Source of the DNA: Tessaracoccus sp. OS52
GTDB taxonomy: Bacteria; Actinomycetota; Actinomycetes; Propionibacteriales; Propionibacteriaceae
DNA length: 64,000 bases
Direction of reading: 5' to 3'
NCBI RefSeq assembly: GCF_020687685.1
Contig: NZ_JAJEWM010000001.1
Location: 1,550,001-1,614,000 of the forward strand
In this document: positions 1-7,505 of the stretch, piece by piece
Position numbering within the stretch: the stretch's first letter is position 1
Layout: the number at the start of each line of letters is the position of its first letter
Program-made: the position numbers and the translations under genes
Notes under the pieces: model-generated
The model's input: the letters and a program-made list of their open reading frames with translations, nothing else
Told to the model about the DNA's origin: nothing
Database searches by the model: none

Positions 1-324
1 GATGCGGAACTTGCGCAGCACCGGGCCGTTGCGGATGGTGACGCCGTCCTCGTCGGCCCACAGCCGCGAGTAGCCGAGCGACAGCATGAAGCCGATCATG
101 AAGACGAGGAAGAACAGCAGTGTGCCGGCCTGCAGCGCGGTGATCTGCGAGCGCACGGAGGCCCCGATCGCATACCAGCCCCACATTGCCGAGACCAGCA
201 GCACCACCGACAGCACCACCGAGGTGAGCAGCACCGTGACGCTGGTGAAGCTGAGCCGGGCGGGCACCTCGCGTGCCGCTGGCATCGGGGTCTCGTCGGG
301 ATCGACGGGGGTGGCTTCGCTCAC
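1..324 (-). CDS. PH domain-containing membrane protein (partial, C-terminus off window)
   Basis: About 108 N-terminal residues are visible. The GTG start at 324 overlaps the hisG stop by 4 bases (GTGA), so it is co-transcribed downstream of hisG. After a short acidic N-terminus there are two hydrophobic segments (about residues 28-50 and 63-83), followed by the start of a soluble part reading WADEDGVTIRNG. That layout matches the small two-TM PH-domain proteins commonly found next to hisG in actinobacteria. Function is unknown. The family call rests on the membrane topology, the short motif and the position; the rest of the PH fold lies outside the window. Confidence 0.75.
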   Translation of the reverse strand, partial: MSEATPVDPDETPMPAAREVPARLSFTSVTVLLTSVVLSVVLLVSAMWGWYAIGASVRSQITALQAGTLLFFLVFMIGFMLSLGYSRLWADEDGVTIRNGPVLRKFRI

Positions 325-1181
325 AGTCTGCACGACCTCAGCTCGGTGAGCAGGATGCCGCGGGCGCCGACGTCGAACAGTTCGTCCATCAGCATGTGGG
401 CGCCCTTCTTCGGGACCAGGACCCGCACGGCGAGCCAGCCGTCCTTGGCCAGCTGGGACACCGTCGGACCGTTCACGCCGCTGGCCAGGGCGGTGGTGGC
501 GTCGAGGTTGGAGGCCTCGACGTTGTAGTCCATCATCAGGAAGTTGTGGGCCACGAGCACGCTCTCAAGCCGGGTGCGCAACGAGTCCAGGCCGAAGGGC
601 TCCTCACCGCTGGTCCGACGGATCAGCACGGCCTCCGACTCGCAGATGGGCTCGCCGAACATCTCGAGACCCGCTCGACGCAGGGTGGTGCCGGTGTCGA
701 CGACGTCCGCCACGACGTCGGCCACTCCCAGCCGGATGGCGGACTCGACTGCGCCGTCGAGCTTGATGAGGGAAGCCTGGATGCCCCGCTCGTCGAGCCA
801 GGCCTGCAACAGCCCCGGGTAGGAGGTGGCGATGCGCTTGCCGTCGAGCGTGTCCACCGTCGTGCCGCTGCCCCCGACGGCCGCGAACCGGAAGCGGCTG
901 CCGCCGAATCCGAGGTTCATCAGTTCGGTGGCGTGGGCGCCGGAGTCCAGCAGCATGTCGCGGCCCGTGATCCCGAGGTCCAGATGACCTTCGCCGACGT
1001 AGACCGCGATGTCGCGGGGACGCAGGTAGTAGAACTCGACGTTGTGGTCGACGTCGATCAGCGTGAGGTCCTTTGAGTCGGTGCGCTGTCGGTATCCGGC
1101 GGCGCGCAGCATGTCGGCGGCGGCCTCGGCGAGCGCGCCCTTGTTGGGCACAGCCACCTTGAGAAGGCGTTCTTCAGTCAT
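321..1181 (-). CDS. hisG: ATP phosphoribosyltransferase (long form)
   Basis: First enzyme of histidine biosynthesis: it condenses ATP and PRPP to phosphoribosyl-ATP. The protein (286 aa) has the HisG core motifs DLGITGRDML and, later, GVADVVADVVDTGTTL for PRPP binding, plus a C-terminal regulatory domain of about 75 aa ending LLTELRSCRL. It is therefore the long, histidine-feedback-regulated form that needs no HisZ. The ATG at 1181 is preceded by AAGGA at suitable spacing and is preferred; a GTG at 1202 overlapping the hisE stop would add seven residues. hisE lies directly upstream, so two consecutive pathway enzymes are coupled. Confidence 0.95.
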   Translation of the reverse strand: MTEERLLKVAVPNKGALAEAAADMLRAAGYRQRTDSKDLTLIDVDHNVEFYYLRPRDIAVYVGEGHLDLGITGRDMLLDSGAHATELMNLGFGGSRFRFAAVGGSGTTVDTLDGKRIATSYPGLLQAWLDERGIQASLIKLDGAVESAIRLGVADVVADVVDTGTTLRRAGLEMFGEPICESEAVLIRRTSGEEPFGLDSLRTRLESVLVAHNFLMMDYNVEASNLDATTALASGVNGPTVSQLAKDGWLAVRVLVPKKGAHMLMDELFDVGARGILLTELRSCRL

Positions 1182-1198
1182 CAGTTGTCCTTGCTTGC

Positions 1199-1462
1199 TC
1201 ACAGGTGGCGGTAGACGTCTTCGAGTTCCAGGTCCAGGGCCAGCATCATCACCTGCAGGTGGTAGAGCAGCTGGCTGATCTCCTCGGCGGCCTGGTCCTT
1301 GGTCTCGTACTCAGCGGCCATCCACACCTCCGCCGCCTCCTCGACCACCTTCTTGCCGATGTGGTGGACACCCTTGTCGAGGCGGGCCACCGTGGAGGAC
1401 CCCTCCGGCCGGGTGCGGGCGGTCTCGGTCAGCTGTTCGAAGAGTTGTTCGAAGGACTTCAC
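1199..1462 (-). CDS. hisE: phosphoribosyl-ATP diphosphatase
   Basis: Second enzyme of histidine biosynthesis, hydrolysing phosphoribosyl-ATP to phosphoribosyl-AMP and PPi. From the GTG at 1462 the protein is 87 aa, the usual length of stand-alone HisE. It shows the all-alpha NTP-pyrophosphohydrolase signature [14 protein letters not shown] and [14 protein letters not shown], whose acidic residues bind Mg2+. An open frame extends upstream to 1519, but that extension runs into the mshC end and has no family similarity. The stop overlaps the possible GTG start of hisG. Confidence 0.95.
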   Translation of the reverse strand: MKSFEQLFEQLTETARTRPEGSSTVARLDKGVHHIGKKVVEEAAEVWMAAEYETKDQAAEEISQLLYHLQVMMLALDLELEDVYRHL

Positions 1463-1493
1463 GGCTGGCAGCCTACTCGCACTGGGGAGTTCC

Positions 1494-2744
1494 TCAGAGT
1501 CGGATGCCCAGCAGGGCATCGATCGCCGTGACCATCTGGTCCACGGCTTCGGTCTCGTCGGAGTCCACCGAAAGGCTGGCTGCCACCCACGTGTCGACGG
1601 CGGCCAGCGCGCCCGGCGCGTCGAGGTCGTCGCGCAGGGCCTTGCGCATGGCGGCGATCGTCTCCGCGGCGGGCATGGCGACCCGGTTGTTGAGGACGCT
1701 GCGCCAGTTGGTCAGCCGCTCGTTGGCCTGCTCCAGTTGCTCGGGCGTCCATTCCCAGTCGGCGCGGTAGTGGCGGTCCAGGAGCGCCAGGCGGATCGCC
1801 ATCGGGTCCGCACCGCCGTGCCGCAACCGGCTGACGAGTTCCAGGTTGCCCTTGGACTTGCTCATCTTCTCGCCGTGCAGCGCCACCATGCCGGTGTGCA
1901 CGTAGGCGTTGGCCAGCGGCTCCCCCGCCGTCGCGACGATGGCCTCCGCGGCGCACATCTCATGGTGCGGGAAAACGAGGTCCGAGCCGCCGCCCTGGAC
2001 GTCGAACGCCGAGCCGAGGTACTTGAGCGCGATCGCGGTGCACTCGATGTGCCAGCCCGGGCGGCCGGCGCCCAGCGGCGACTCCCAGCTGGGCTCGCCG
2101 TCGCGCGCGAAGCGCCACAGCAGGCAGTCGAGCGGGTGCCGCTTGCCGGGCCGGTCCGGGTCGCCACCGCGTTCGGCGAAGACGCGCACCATCTCCTGCT
2201 CGTCGAGGTGGCTGATGTCGCCGAAACCGGGCGCGCGGGTCACGTCGAAGTACCAGTCCGGGTGGGCTTCGTCGGCCACCTGGTAGACCAGGCCAGACGG
2301 GACGAGCCGGTTGACCAGGTCGATGACGCACGCGATGGACTCGACGGCACCGATGTAGTGGTCTGGCGGAATGACGCGCAGGTCCTCCATGTCGCCCCGG
2401 AACAGCTCGATCTGGTCCGCGGCCAGTTCCTCCCAGTCCTGGCCCGTCTGCTGAGCGCGTTCCAGCAGTGGGTCGTCGACGTCGGTGACGTTCTGGGTGT
2501 AGCTCACCTGGAGGCCCAGGTCGCGCCAGACGCGGTTCACCAGGTCGAAGGCCACGTACGTGTTGGCGTGGCCCAGATGGGTGGCGTCGTAGGGTGTGAT
2601 GCCGCAGACGTACATCCGGGCGGACGCTGTGCCGGGCTCGACGGCCACGGGCCCGCCGGTGGCGGTGTCGAAGAGGGACAGCCTGTCCGGGACGCCCTCG
2701 GACGGCGGTAGCAACGGAACGTCAACGGGGGCCCACGCGTACAT
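1494..2744 (-). CDS. mshC: cysteine--1-D-myo-inosityl 2-amino-2-deoxy-alpha-D-glucopyranoside ligase (mycothiol ligase)
   Basis: Joins cysteine to GlcN-inositol using ATP, the penultimate step of mycothiol synthesis, the thiol buffer of Actinomycetota. The 416-aa protein is a cysteinyl-tRNA synthetase paralogue with the HIGH-like THLGHA motif at residues 55-60, CGITPYDAT just before it (Cys47 as zinc ligand, with GWHIEC Cys235 and the HHE pair near 260), and KMSKS at 293-297. The short C-terminus without an anticodon-binding domain, and CGITPYDAT instead of the CysRS CGPTVYD, separate MshC from CysS. It sits upstream of hisE and downstream of the SCO1664/DUF3090 pair, a common actinobacterial arrangement. 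Confidence 0.95.
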   Translation of the reverse strand: MYAWAPVDVPLLPPSEGVPDRLSLFDTATGGPVAVEPGTASARMYVCGITPYDATHLGHANTYVAFDLVNRVWRDLGLQVSYTQNVTDVDDPLLERAQQTGQDWEELAADQIELFRGDMEDLRVIPPDHYIGAVESIACVIDLVNRLVPSGLVYQVADEAHPDWYFDVTRAPGFGDISHLDEQEMVRVFAERGGDPDRPGKRHPLDCLLWRFARDGEPSWESPLGAGRPGWHIECTAIALKYLGSAFDVQGGGSDLVFPHHEMCAAEAIVATAGEPLANAYVHTGMVALHGEKMSKSKGNLELVSRLRHGGADPMAIRLALLDRHYRADWEWTPEQLEQANERLTNWRSVLNNRVAMPAAETIAAMRKALRDDLDAPGALAAVDTWVAASLSVDSDETEAVDQMVTAIDALLGIRL

Positions 2745-2777
2745 GGGTCCAAACCTACCGTCTCGGAGCGGGGGGCC

Positions 2778-3521
2778 TCACCACGGGGGCCACGGGATGG
2801 CGGGCCAGCGCCCCGACGGTCCGGGGAACGAGCCGACCTCCAGCAACCACTCGGCCCGGCCGGCGACGGCCTCCCACTCCTGCCCGGTCAGGCCTTCCGG
2901 GACCGGCAGGTCGAGCGTGGCGACGTGGCCCAGCAGTCTGCGCTCGTCGTCGTCGAGTTCGTGACCGGCGAAGCCCCACAGCACCGTGCGGTGCTTGTCC
3001 TCCTCGTGCAGGCAGACTCCGTGATCGACGCCGAACAGCCGGGACCCGTCGCTGATGAGGTGGCCGGCCTTGCGGTCGGCGTTGTTGACCACGAGGTCGA
3101 ACAAGCAGACGCGGCGCAGGGCCGGGGAATCGCGGTGCACCAGCACGATGGGCTTGTCTTCCCCGTCAACCCCGCTGACCACGGGCAGCCAGGTCTCGTC
3201 GAGGGACTCGGGGCGGACCAGGTCCACCAGGTCGGTGATGTCACCCTCCACCCAGCGCTGCACGGAACCCTCCCCCGCCGGGCCTTCGTGCCACAGAGTC
3301 AGGGGGACGACGTCGAAGTGGAAGTGGGCGCTCAGGAGATGCGTCGCCACCTCCCGACGGCCGAGGGTGTGCTGCGGGAAGTCCCACAGCGGACGCTCGC
3401 CTGCCACAGGCTTGTAGACCCACAGGACTCCCGCGTCGTCGCGGGTGAGGAAGGTGGCGTTCGAGGCCTCGGTGAGCCGCCCGACCACGTCGAGCTCACC
3501 GACCGGGCCGGGGGGCGGCAT
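2778..3521 (-). CDS. SCO1664 family protein (PI3/4-kinase-like fold)
   Basis: 247 aa. Kinase-like landmarks are visible: YKP with Lys37 as a likely nucleotide-binding lysine, NNADRK with Asp149 in the catalytic-loop position, and GVDHG with Asp166 in the metal-binding position. These match a small phosphatidylinositol 3/4-kinase-like family widespread in actinobacteria next to mshC. Substrate and role are unknown. The ATG overlaps the DUF3090 stop, so the two are translationally coupled. A link to inositol or mycothiol chemistry is suggested only by the neighbourhood. Confidence 0.85.
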   Translation of the reverse strand: MPPPGPVGELDVVGRLTEASNATFLTRDDAGVLWVYKPVAGERPLWDFPQHTLGRREVATHLLSAHFHFDVVPLTLWHEGPAGEGSVQRWVEGDITDLVDLVRPESLDETWLPVVSGVDGEDKPIVLVHRDSPALRRVCLFDLVVNNADRKAGHLISDGSRLFGVDHGVCLHEEDKHRTVLWGFAGHELDDDERRLLGHVATLDLPVPEGLTGQEWEAVAGRAEWLLEVGSFPGPSGRWPAIPWPPW

Positions 3522-4051
3522 CAGAACAGCGGTCCCCGGTAGCCGTTGGAGCGCGGGCAGATGTGGCCGCCGGGTTCGATGGGCTGGCTGCAGAACGGAC
3601 AGGCCGGCCTGCCGGAGGCGACGATCACCTCTGACCGGAGCGAGAACTCGCGGGCCATCCGGGGCGTCAGCCAGATCTGCACCAGGACGTTGTGGGTCTC
3701 GTCGTCGGGAGCTTCCTCCCCGAGGTCGACAGAGAACAGCTCGAGCTGGATGGCGCTGCGCGCGGCGTCCCAGGCAAGGCCGATGGCACCAACCCGGAAC
3801 TCGACCTCCAGCGGAGCGTCGAGCGGACCGAGGTCGGTGGGCTCCTCCGCCTCCGCGTCGGCCCTGCCCAGGGATTGGAGCTGGTCCAGGATCTCCCCGA
3901 TCCTGCGGCCGAGCATCTGGACCTGTTGTTTCTCCGCGGCCACCGCCACCAAGGTGCCGCCCTGCGACACCTGGATGATGAACAGGCGGTTGCCGGGCTC
4001 GCCGACTGTGCCGACGACGCAGCGGTCCGGGTGTGGGAACTCCAGCAGCAT
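3521..4051 (-). CDS. DUF3090 domain-containing protein
   Basis: 176 aa, recognised as the DUF3090 family by LFIIQVSQGG near the N-terminus and a C-terminal zinc-ribbon-like CPFCxxPIxPxGHxCPRSNGY. Three visible Cys plus one His could bind a metal. Function is uncharacterised. In actinobacteria it almost always travels with the SCO1664 kinase-like gene, as here (overlapping stop/start), and with the histidine phosphatase upstream, which suggests a shared pathway. Confidence 0.88.
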   Translation of the reverse strand: MLLEFPHPDRCVVGTVGEPGNRLFIIQVSQGGTLVAVAAEKQQVQMLGRRIGEILDQLQSLGRADAEAEEPTDLGPLDAPLEVEFRVGAIGLAWDAARSAIQLELFSVDLGEEAPDDETHNVLVQIWLTPRMAREFSLRSEVIVASGRPACPFCSQPIEPGGHICPRSNGYRGPLF

Positions 4052-4060
4052 GCGCCGAGC

Positions 4061-4336
4061 CTATGCCGTCGCCGGGAAGCGCTTGGCGCTGCGCGCCTTG
4101 GCCTTGAGTGCCTCGACGTCACGGTCCTTCGGCGGGGCCGCGGTCACCAGGTCCTCCAGCAGGTGCATCGTGGCATGCGCAACCTCCGCGACGGCGCGGT
4201 CGAAGACCTCCTGATTCGCGGCCGAGGGCTTGTTCATGCCGCTGACCTTGCGGACGTACTGGAGCGCTGCGGCCTGCACCTCCTCGGAGGTGGCATGCGG
4301 CTCGAAATTGTGCAGTGGTCTGATGTTTCGGCACAT
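4061..4336 (-). CDS. DUF2277 domain-containing protein
   Basis: 91 aa. It begins MCRNIRPLHNFEPHAT, the diagnostic N-terminus of DUF2277 proteins, followed by an alpha-helical body with VRKVSGMNKPS. No catalytic motif is evident and the function is unknown. It lies between DUF3090 and the histidine phosphatase with only about 10 bases on each side, so it is probably part of the same operon. Confidence 0.88.
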   Translation of the reverse strand: MCRNIRPLHNFEPHATSEEVQAAALQYVRKVSGMNKPSAANQEVFDRAVAEVAHATMHLLEDLVTAAPPKDRDVEALKAKARSAKRFPATA

Positions 4337-4345
4337 GGCCCCAGC

Positions 4346-5002
4346 CTACTTCTCCGGGGCGTCGCCCCCACCCACAACGGGCGCAGTCCTGGAGACCAGG
4401 AGCGCAGCGACGTCCGCGAAGGCGTTGATGCAAACGACGAACGGCGGCCGCTCGGGTGCGTAGTCGACGATGCTGACGGAGGCCGGGGCCACGCCGAGCC
4501 GCTGGAAGTCGTCGAAGTCCTGGCGCAGAGCGTCGGAGAGGATGGCCTTGATCGGGTCGCCGTGGCTGACGACGACCACCGTCGCGTCCCCGGGGTGCCC
4601 GTCGACGATCTCGGCCGCCGCGGCCACGGACCGGTCCCGCATCTCGGTCATGGACTCCCCTCCCGGGAACCGGACCTGCGACGGAGCGGTCTGGATGGTC
4701 GCCCACAGCGACTCCTGCGTCAGCTCTCCAAGGGGGCGGTTGGTCCATTCCCCGTAGTCGCACTCGGTCAGCCCGTCAACTACGACCGAATCGGCCAGTC
4801 CCATGGCGACGGCGGTCTGCTCGCAGCGCAGGATCGGCGAGCGGTAGCTGCCTGCCAGCTCAACCTGCCGGAGGAGCTCCCCCAGCTTCCGGGCCTGGTC
4901 GATCCCGGTCTGGTCCAGTTCGACACCCTCGGCCCGCCCTGCGAGCACACCTTGGGCGTTGGCGCTGGAGCGGCCGTGGCGGATCAGGACGAGTTTGGTC
5001 AT
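4346..5002 (-). CDS. histidine phosphatase family protein (MSMEG_4193 type)
   Basis: 218 aa from the ATG at 5002. It begins MTKLVLIRHGRSSAN, with the phosphohistidine His9 in the RHG motif, and carries the second catalytic histidine in VVVSHGDPIKA. It belongs to the branch 2,3-bisphosphoglycerate-mutase-like superfamily; the actinobacterial MSMEG_4193 subfamily regularly adjoins SCO1664/DUF3090. Substrate is unknown. The frame stays open up to 5149, but that extension lacks family similarity and runs into the divergent uppP gene. It is probably the first gene of the minus-strand cluster. Confidence 0.88.
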   Translation of the reverse strand: MTKLVLIRHGRSSANAQGVLAGRAEGVELDQTGIDQARKLGELLRQVELAGSYRSPILRCEQTAVAMGLADSVVVDGLTECDYGEWTNRPLGELTQESLWATIQTAPSQVRFPGGESMTEMRDRSVAAAAEIVDGHPGDATVVVVSHGDPIKAILSDALRQDFDDFQRLGVAPASVSIVDYAPERPPFVVCINAFADVAALLVSRTAPVVGGGDAPEK

Positions 5003-5082
5003 GGGGCCAACGGTAGTCGGCATGACGGCGGCGTAGCGGTCTACAGTAGCCCTCGCATACATTGGCGAAGGGAGCCGCATCC

Positions 5083-5907
5083 ATGGGTTGGTTCGAGGCG
5101 ATAGTCCTTGGCATCGTGCAGGGGCTGACCGAGTTCCTCCCGATCTCATCCAGTGCCCACGTCTCGATCGTGGGCCAGCTCCTGTTCGAAGGGCGTGACC
5201 CGGGTGCCGCCTTCACTGCCGTCACCCAGCTCGGCACGGAGACGGCCGTGCTCGTCTACTTCTGGTCAGACATCGTGCGCATCATAAGGAAGTGGTGCCT
5301 GGCACTGGTCGGCAAGGAAGACCGGGCGGATCCGGACGTGAGAATGGGCTGGCTGGTGATCATCGGCTCCGTCCCGATCGTCGTGCTCGGCCTGCTGTTC
5401 CAGGACGCCATCGACTCGACGCTGCGCAACCTGTGGATCACCGTCGCGATGCTCGCCGGCGTCGCCGTCATCCTGTTCTTTGCAGACCGGGCCGGCGAGT
5501 CCAACACTCGTGAGTTGAAGGAACTGAGCTGGGGACACGGACTGCTTTTCGGCCTGTTCCAGGCAGCCGCCCTCATCCCGGGCGTCTCCCGCTCTGGAGC
5601 GACGATCTCCGCCGGCCTGTACATGGGTTACACCCGCGAAGCCGCCACCCGGTACGCCTTCCTGCTGGCCATCCCGGCGGTGTTCGGCTCCGGCCTGTAC
5701 AAGCTCAAGGACATCGGCGAGGGTTCCACCGCGTGGGGCCCGACGATCGTCGCGACCGTCCTCGCGTTCCACGTCGGGTACGCCGTGATTGCGTGGCTCA
5801 TCAGGTACATCGCCACCCACAGTTTCCGCGGGTTCGTCTACTACCGCCTCGGGCTGGCAGCCGTTGTCGCCACCCTGCTGCTCACCGGTGTCCTGCAGGC
5901 GACCTAG
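5083..5907 (+). CDS. uppP: undecaprenyl-diphosphatase
   Basis: Recycles undecaprenyl pyrophosphate to the monophosphate carrier for peptidoglycan synthesis at the cytoplasmic membrane; also called BacA, because overexpression gives bacitracin resistance. The 274-aa protein is almost entirely hydrophobic. It carries both family signatures, [14 protein letters not shown] near residues 14-27 and [11 protein letters not shown] in the second half. The ATG at 5083 follows AGGGAG; an upstream TTG at 5062 adds seven unlikely residues. It is divergent from the histidine phosphatase. Confidence 0.95.
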   Translation: MGWFEAIVLGIVQGLTEFLPISSSAHVSIVGQLLFEGRDPGAAFTAVTQLGTETAVLVYFWSDIVRIIRKWCLALVGKEDRADPDVRMGWLVIIGSVPIVVLGLLFQDAIDSTLRNLWITVAMLAGVAVILFFADRAGESNTRELKELSWGHGLLFGLFQAAALIPGVSRSGATISAGLYMGYTREAATRYAFLLAIPAVFGSGLYKLKDIGEGSTAWGPTIVATVLAFHVGYAVIAWLIRYIATHSFRGFVYYRLGLAAVVATLLLTGVLQAT

Positions 5908-5916
5908 GCTGACGGG

Positions 5917-6879
5917 ATGGATCTGAGACCGCTGGGGAACTCCGGCCTGCGGGTGTCGCCCCTCGGGCTGGGCACCATGGCCTGGGGGCGCGACGTCCAA
6001 TGGGACGAGGTGCGTGGCCTCGTCGCCGACTTCGTCGACGCCGGTGGCAACCTCATCGACACCGCCCCCGCCTACGGGGGTGGCGTCGCGGAGAAGATGC
6101 TCGGCAAGCTCTTCGCCGGCGGTCTCCCCCGCGATGAGCTGGTGGTGGCCACCAAGGGCGGCTTCGTGATCCGCGACGGCAAACGGGTCGTCGACACCTC
6201 GCGCGCCGCGATGCTGAACGACCTCGAGCAGTCACTGCGACGCATGAACACCGACCACGTCGACCTCTGGCAGGTGCACGCCTGGGGAGACGCCCCGCTC
6301 GAGGAAACCCTGTCGGCCATGGACTCCGCCGTCTCCCGTGGGCTAGCCCGCTACGTGGGTGTCTCGAACTTCGTCGGTTGGCAGGTCGCCACCGCAGCCA
6401 CCTGGCAGAAGGCCGACGCCAACCGCGTGCCGCTGGCGTCGGTGCAGGTGGAGTACTCCCTGCTGGCCCGGCGCGCGGAGGTGGAGGTGATCGGCGCGGC
6501 CCGCCATCACGGGCTTGGGCTCCTGGCCTGGTCGGCGCTCGGACGCGGGGCGCTGACCGGCAAGTACCGCACAGGGATCCCCCGGGACTCGCGCGCCGCC
6601 GCGGACCACTTCGCATGGTTCCTCGAGCCGTACCTGCAGCCCCGGTCGCGCGCCGTCGTCGACGCCGTTGCGAAGGCCGCGGAGGGCCTCGGGCTCACGC
6701 CGTCGCAGGTGGCGCTGCTGTGGGTCCGCGACGCCCCCCAGGTGGCCTGCGCGCTCGTCGGGCCCCGGACGAGGGCCCAGCTGTCCGAGCTTCTGGACAC
6801 CGAGACCAAGCAGCTTGTGACCCCCATCGTTTCCGCACTGGACGACGTCTCGGGCGGCGCCAACGGCCACCGCGCCTGA
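5917..6879 (+). CDS. aldo/keto reductase
   Basis: 320 aa, an (alpha/beta)8 NADPH-dependent oxidoreductase. The catalytic tetrad is readable: Asp48 and Tyr53 in LIDTAPAYGG, Lys80 in VATKGGF and His121 in WQVHAWG. The C-terminus has GVSNFVGWQ and ALLWVRD typical of the family. It starts 9 bases after uppP and may be co-transcribed. Substrate cannot be inferred; in actinobacteria this uppP-linked subgroup is annotated only as general aldo/keto reductase. Confidence 0.92.
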   Translation: MDLRPLGNSGLRVSPLGLGTMAWGRDVQWDEVRGLVADFVDAGGNLIDTAPAYGGGVAEKMLGKLFAGGLPRDELVVATKGGFVIRDGKRVVDTSRAAMLNDLEQSLRRMNTDHVDLWQVHAWGDAPLEETLSAMDSAVSRGLARYVGVSNFVGWQVATAATWQKADANRVPLASVQVEYSLLARRAEVEVIGAARHHGLGLLAWSALGRGALTGKYRTGIPRDSRAAADHFAWFLEPYLQPRSRAVVDAVAKAAEGLGLTPSQVALLWVRDAPQVACALVGPRTRAQLSELLDTETKQLVTPIVSALDDVSGGANGHRA

Positions 6880-6964
6880 GTGCGCCCCCGCTCGTCGCTG
6901 AATTGTGGGCAGCAGGCGGCACCTGCTATCGTTCGTTGTCGCGTTCCCCAGTGGAACACACCCT

Positions 6965-7049
6965 GTCCGGGTGGCGGAATAGGTAGACGCGCTAGCTTGA
7001 GGTGCTAGTGCCCGTAAAGGGCGTGGAGGTTCAAGTCCTCTCTCGGACA
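6965..7049 (+). tRNA. tRNA-Leu (GAG)
   Basis: Class II tRNA of 85 nt. The acceptor GTCCGGG (6965-6971) pairs with CTCGGAC (7042-7048), and the discriminator is A7049. Anticodon stem CTAGC (6992-6996) pairs with GCTAG (7004-7008) around loop TTGAGGT, giving anticodon GAG at 6999-7001. A long variable arm follows (GCCC...GGGC type), then the T-arm with GGTTCAAGTCC. The 3' CCA is not encoded. No other tRNA was seen in the window. Confidence 0.95.
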
Positions 7050-7058
7050 CAATCCTGA

Positions 7059-7103
7059 AGTCCCCGGTTTGCCATTGATTTGCTGGCCGACTGGGGGCTT
7101 TTT
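7059..7103 (+). terminator. intrinsic terminator of tRNA-Leu
   Basis: AGTCCCC (7059-7065) pairs with GGGGGCT (7093-7099, one G-T wobble). An inner GCCA/TGGC helix can close part of the loop. A run of five T follows (7099-7103). It begins 9 bases after the tRNA 3' end. Confidence 0.75.
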
Positions 7104-7260
7104 GGATTCCCGGGGCGACTCGCCGAACCCACGAGGCGGTGGCCGGTATGCCAGTCCACTTCTTGACGGATTGGTAAGCGATCGTTCGTAAGATCCATAC
7201 GTCCCCGAGTCACAATGGTCTCAACTGCCGGACGCACCGGCGTGGATGAAGGAGACCATC

Positions 7261-7470
7261 ATGATCAAGATGCGCTGGATCACAGCGATGACCGCGACAG
7301 CCCTAGCCATCGCTGCGATGACCGCCACCTCCGCGGGAGCTTCCGAGATGAGCGGCCGCGAATTCGCCGACCACGTCCGCATGATGGCCCAGGGCGAGAT
7401 GGGCTTCGACGGGACACACAACCCCGGGATGCACCAAGGATTCGCCGGCATGGAAGCCCATCACTCCTGA
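7261..7470 (+). CDS. small secreted Met/His-rich protein, unknown
   Basis: 69 aa. A positively charged N-terminus and a hydrophobic stretch end in SAGASE, a standard signal peptide with likely cleavage after about residue 28. The mature peptide is only about 40 residues, rich in Met and His, with a C-terminus GMHQGFAGMEAHHS that could bind copper or another soft metal (inference). The ATG at 7261 follows GGAG at good spacing; ATG 7246 is a weaker alternative. It is convergent with the large membrane protein at 7506-9539. No recognised family. Confidence 0.6.
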   Translation: MIKMRWITAMTATALAIAAMTATSAGASEMSGREFADHVRMMAQGEMGFDGTHNPGMHQGFAGMEAHHS

Positions 7471-7505
7471 CGTGCCAACACCAGCGTGCTCGCGGTCCGA
7501 CTGGA

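Noticed and set aside
7163-7194. TTGACG and TAAGAT as a promoter for the Met/His peptide
   Set aside because: The spacing is 20 bases, too long for a convincing housekeeping promoter.
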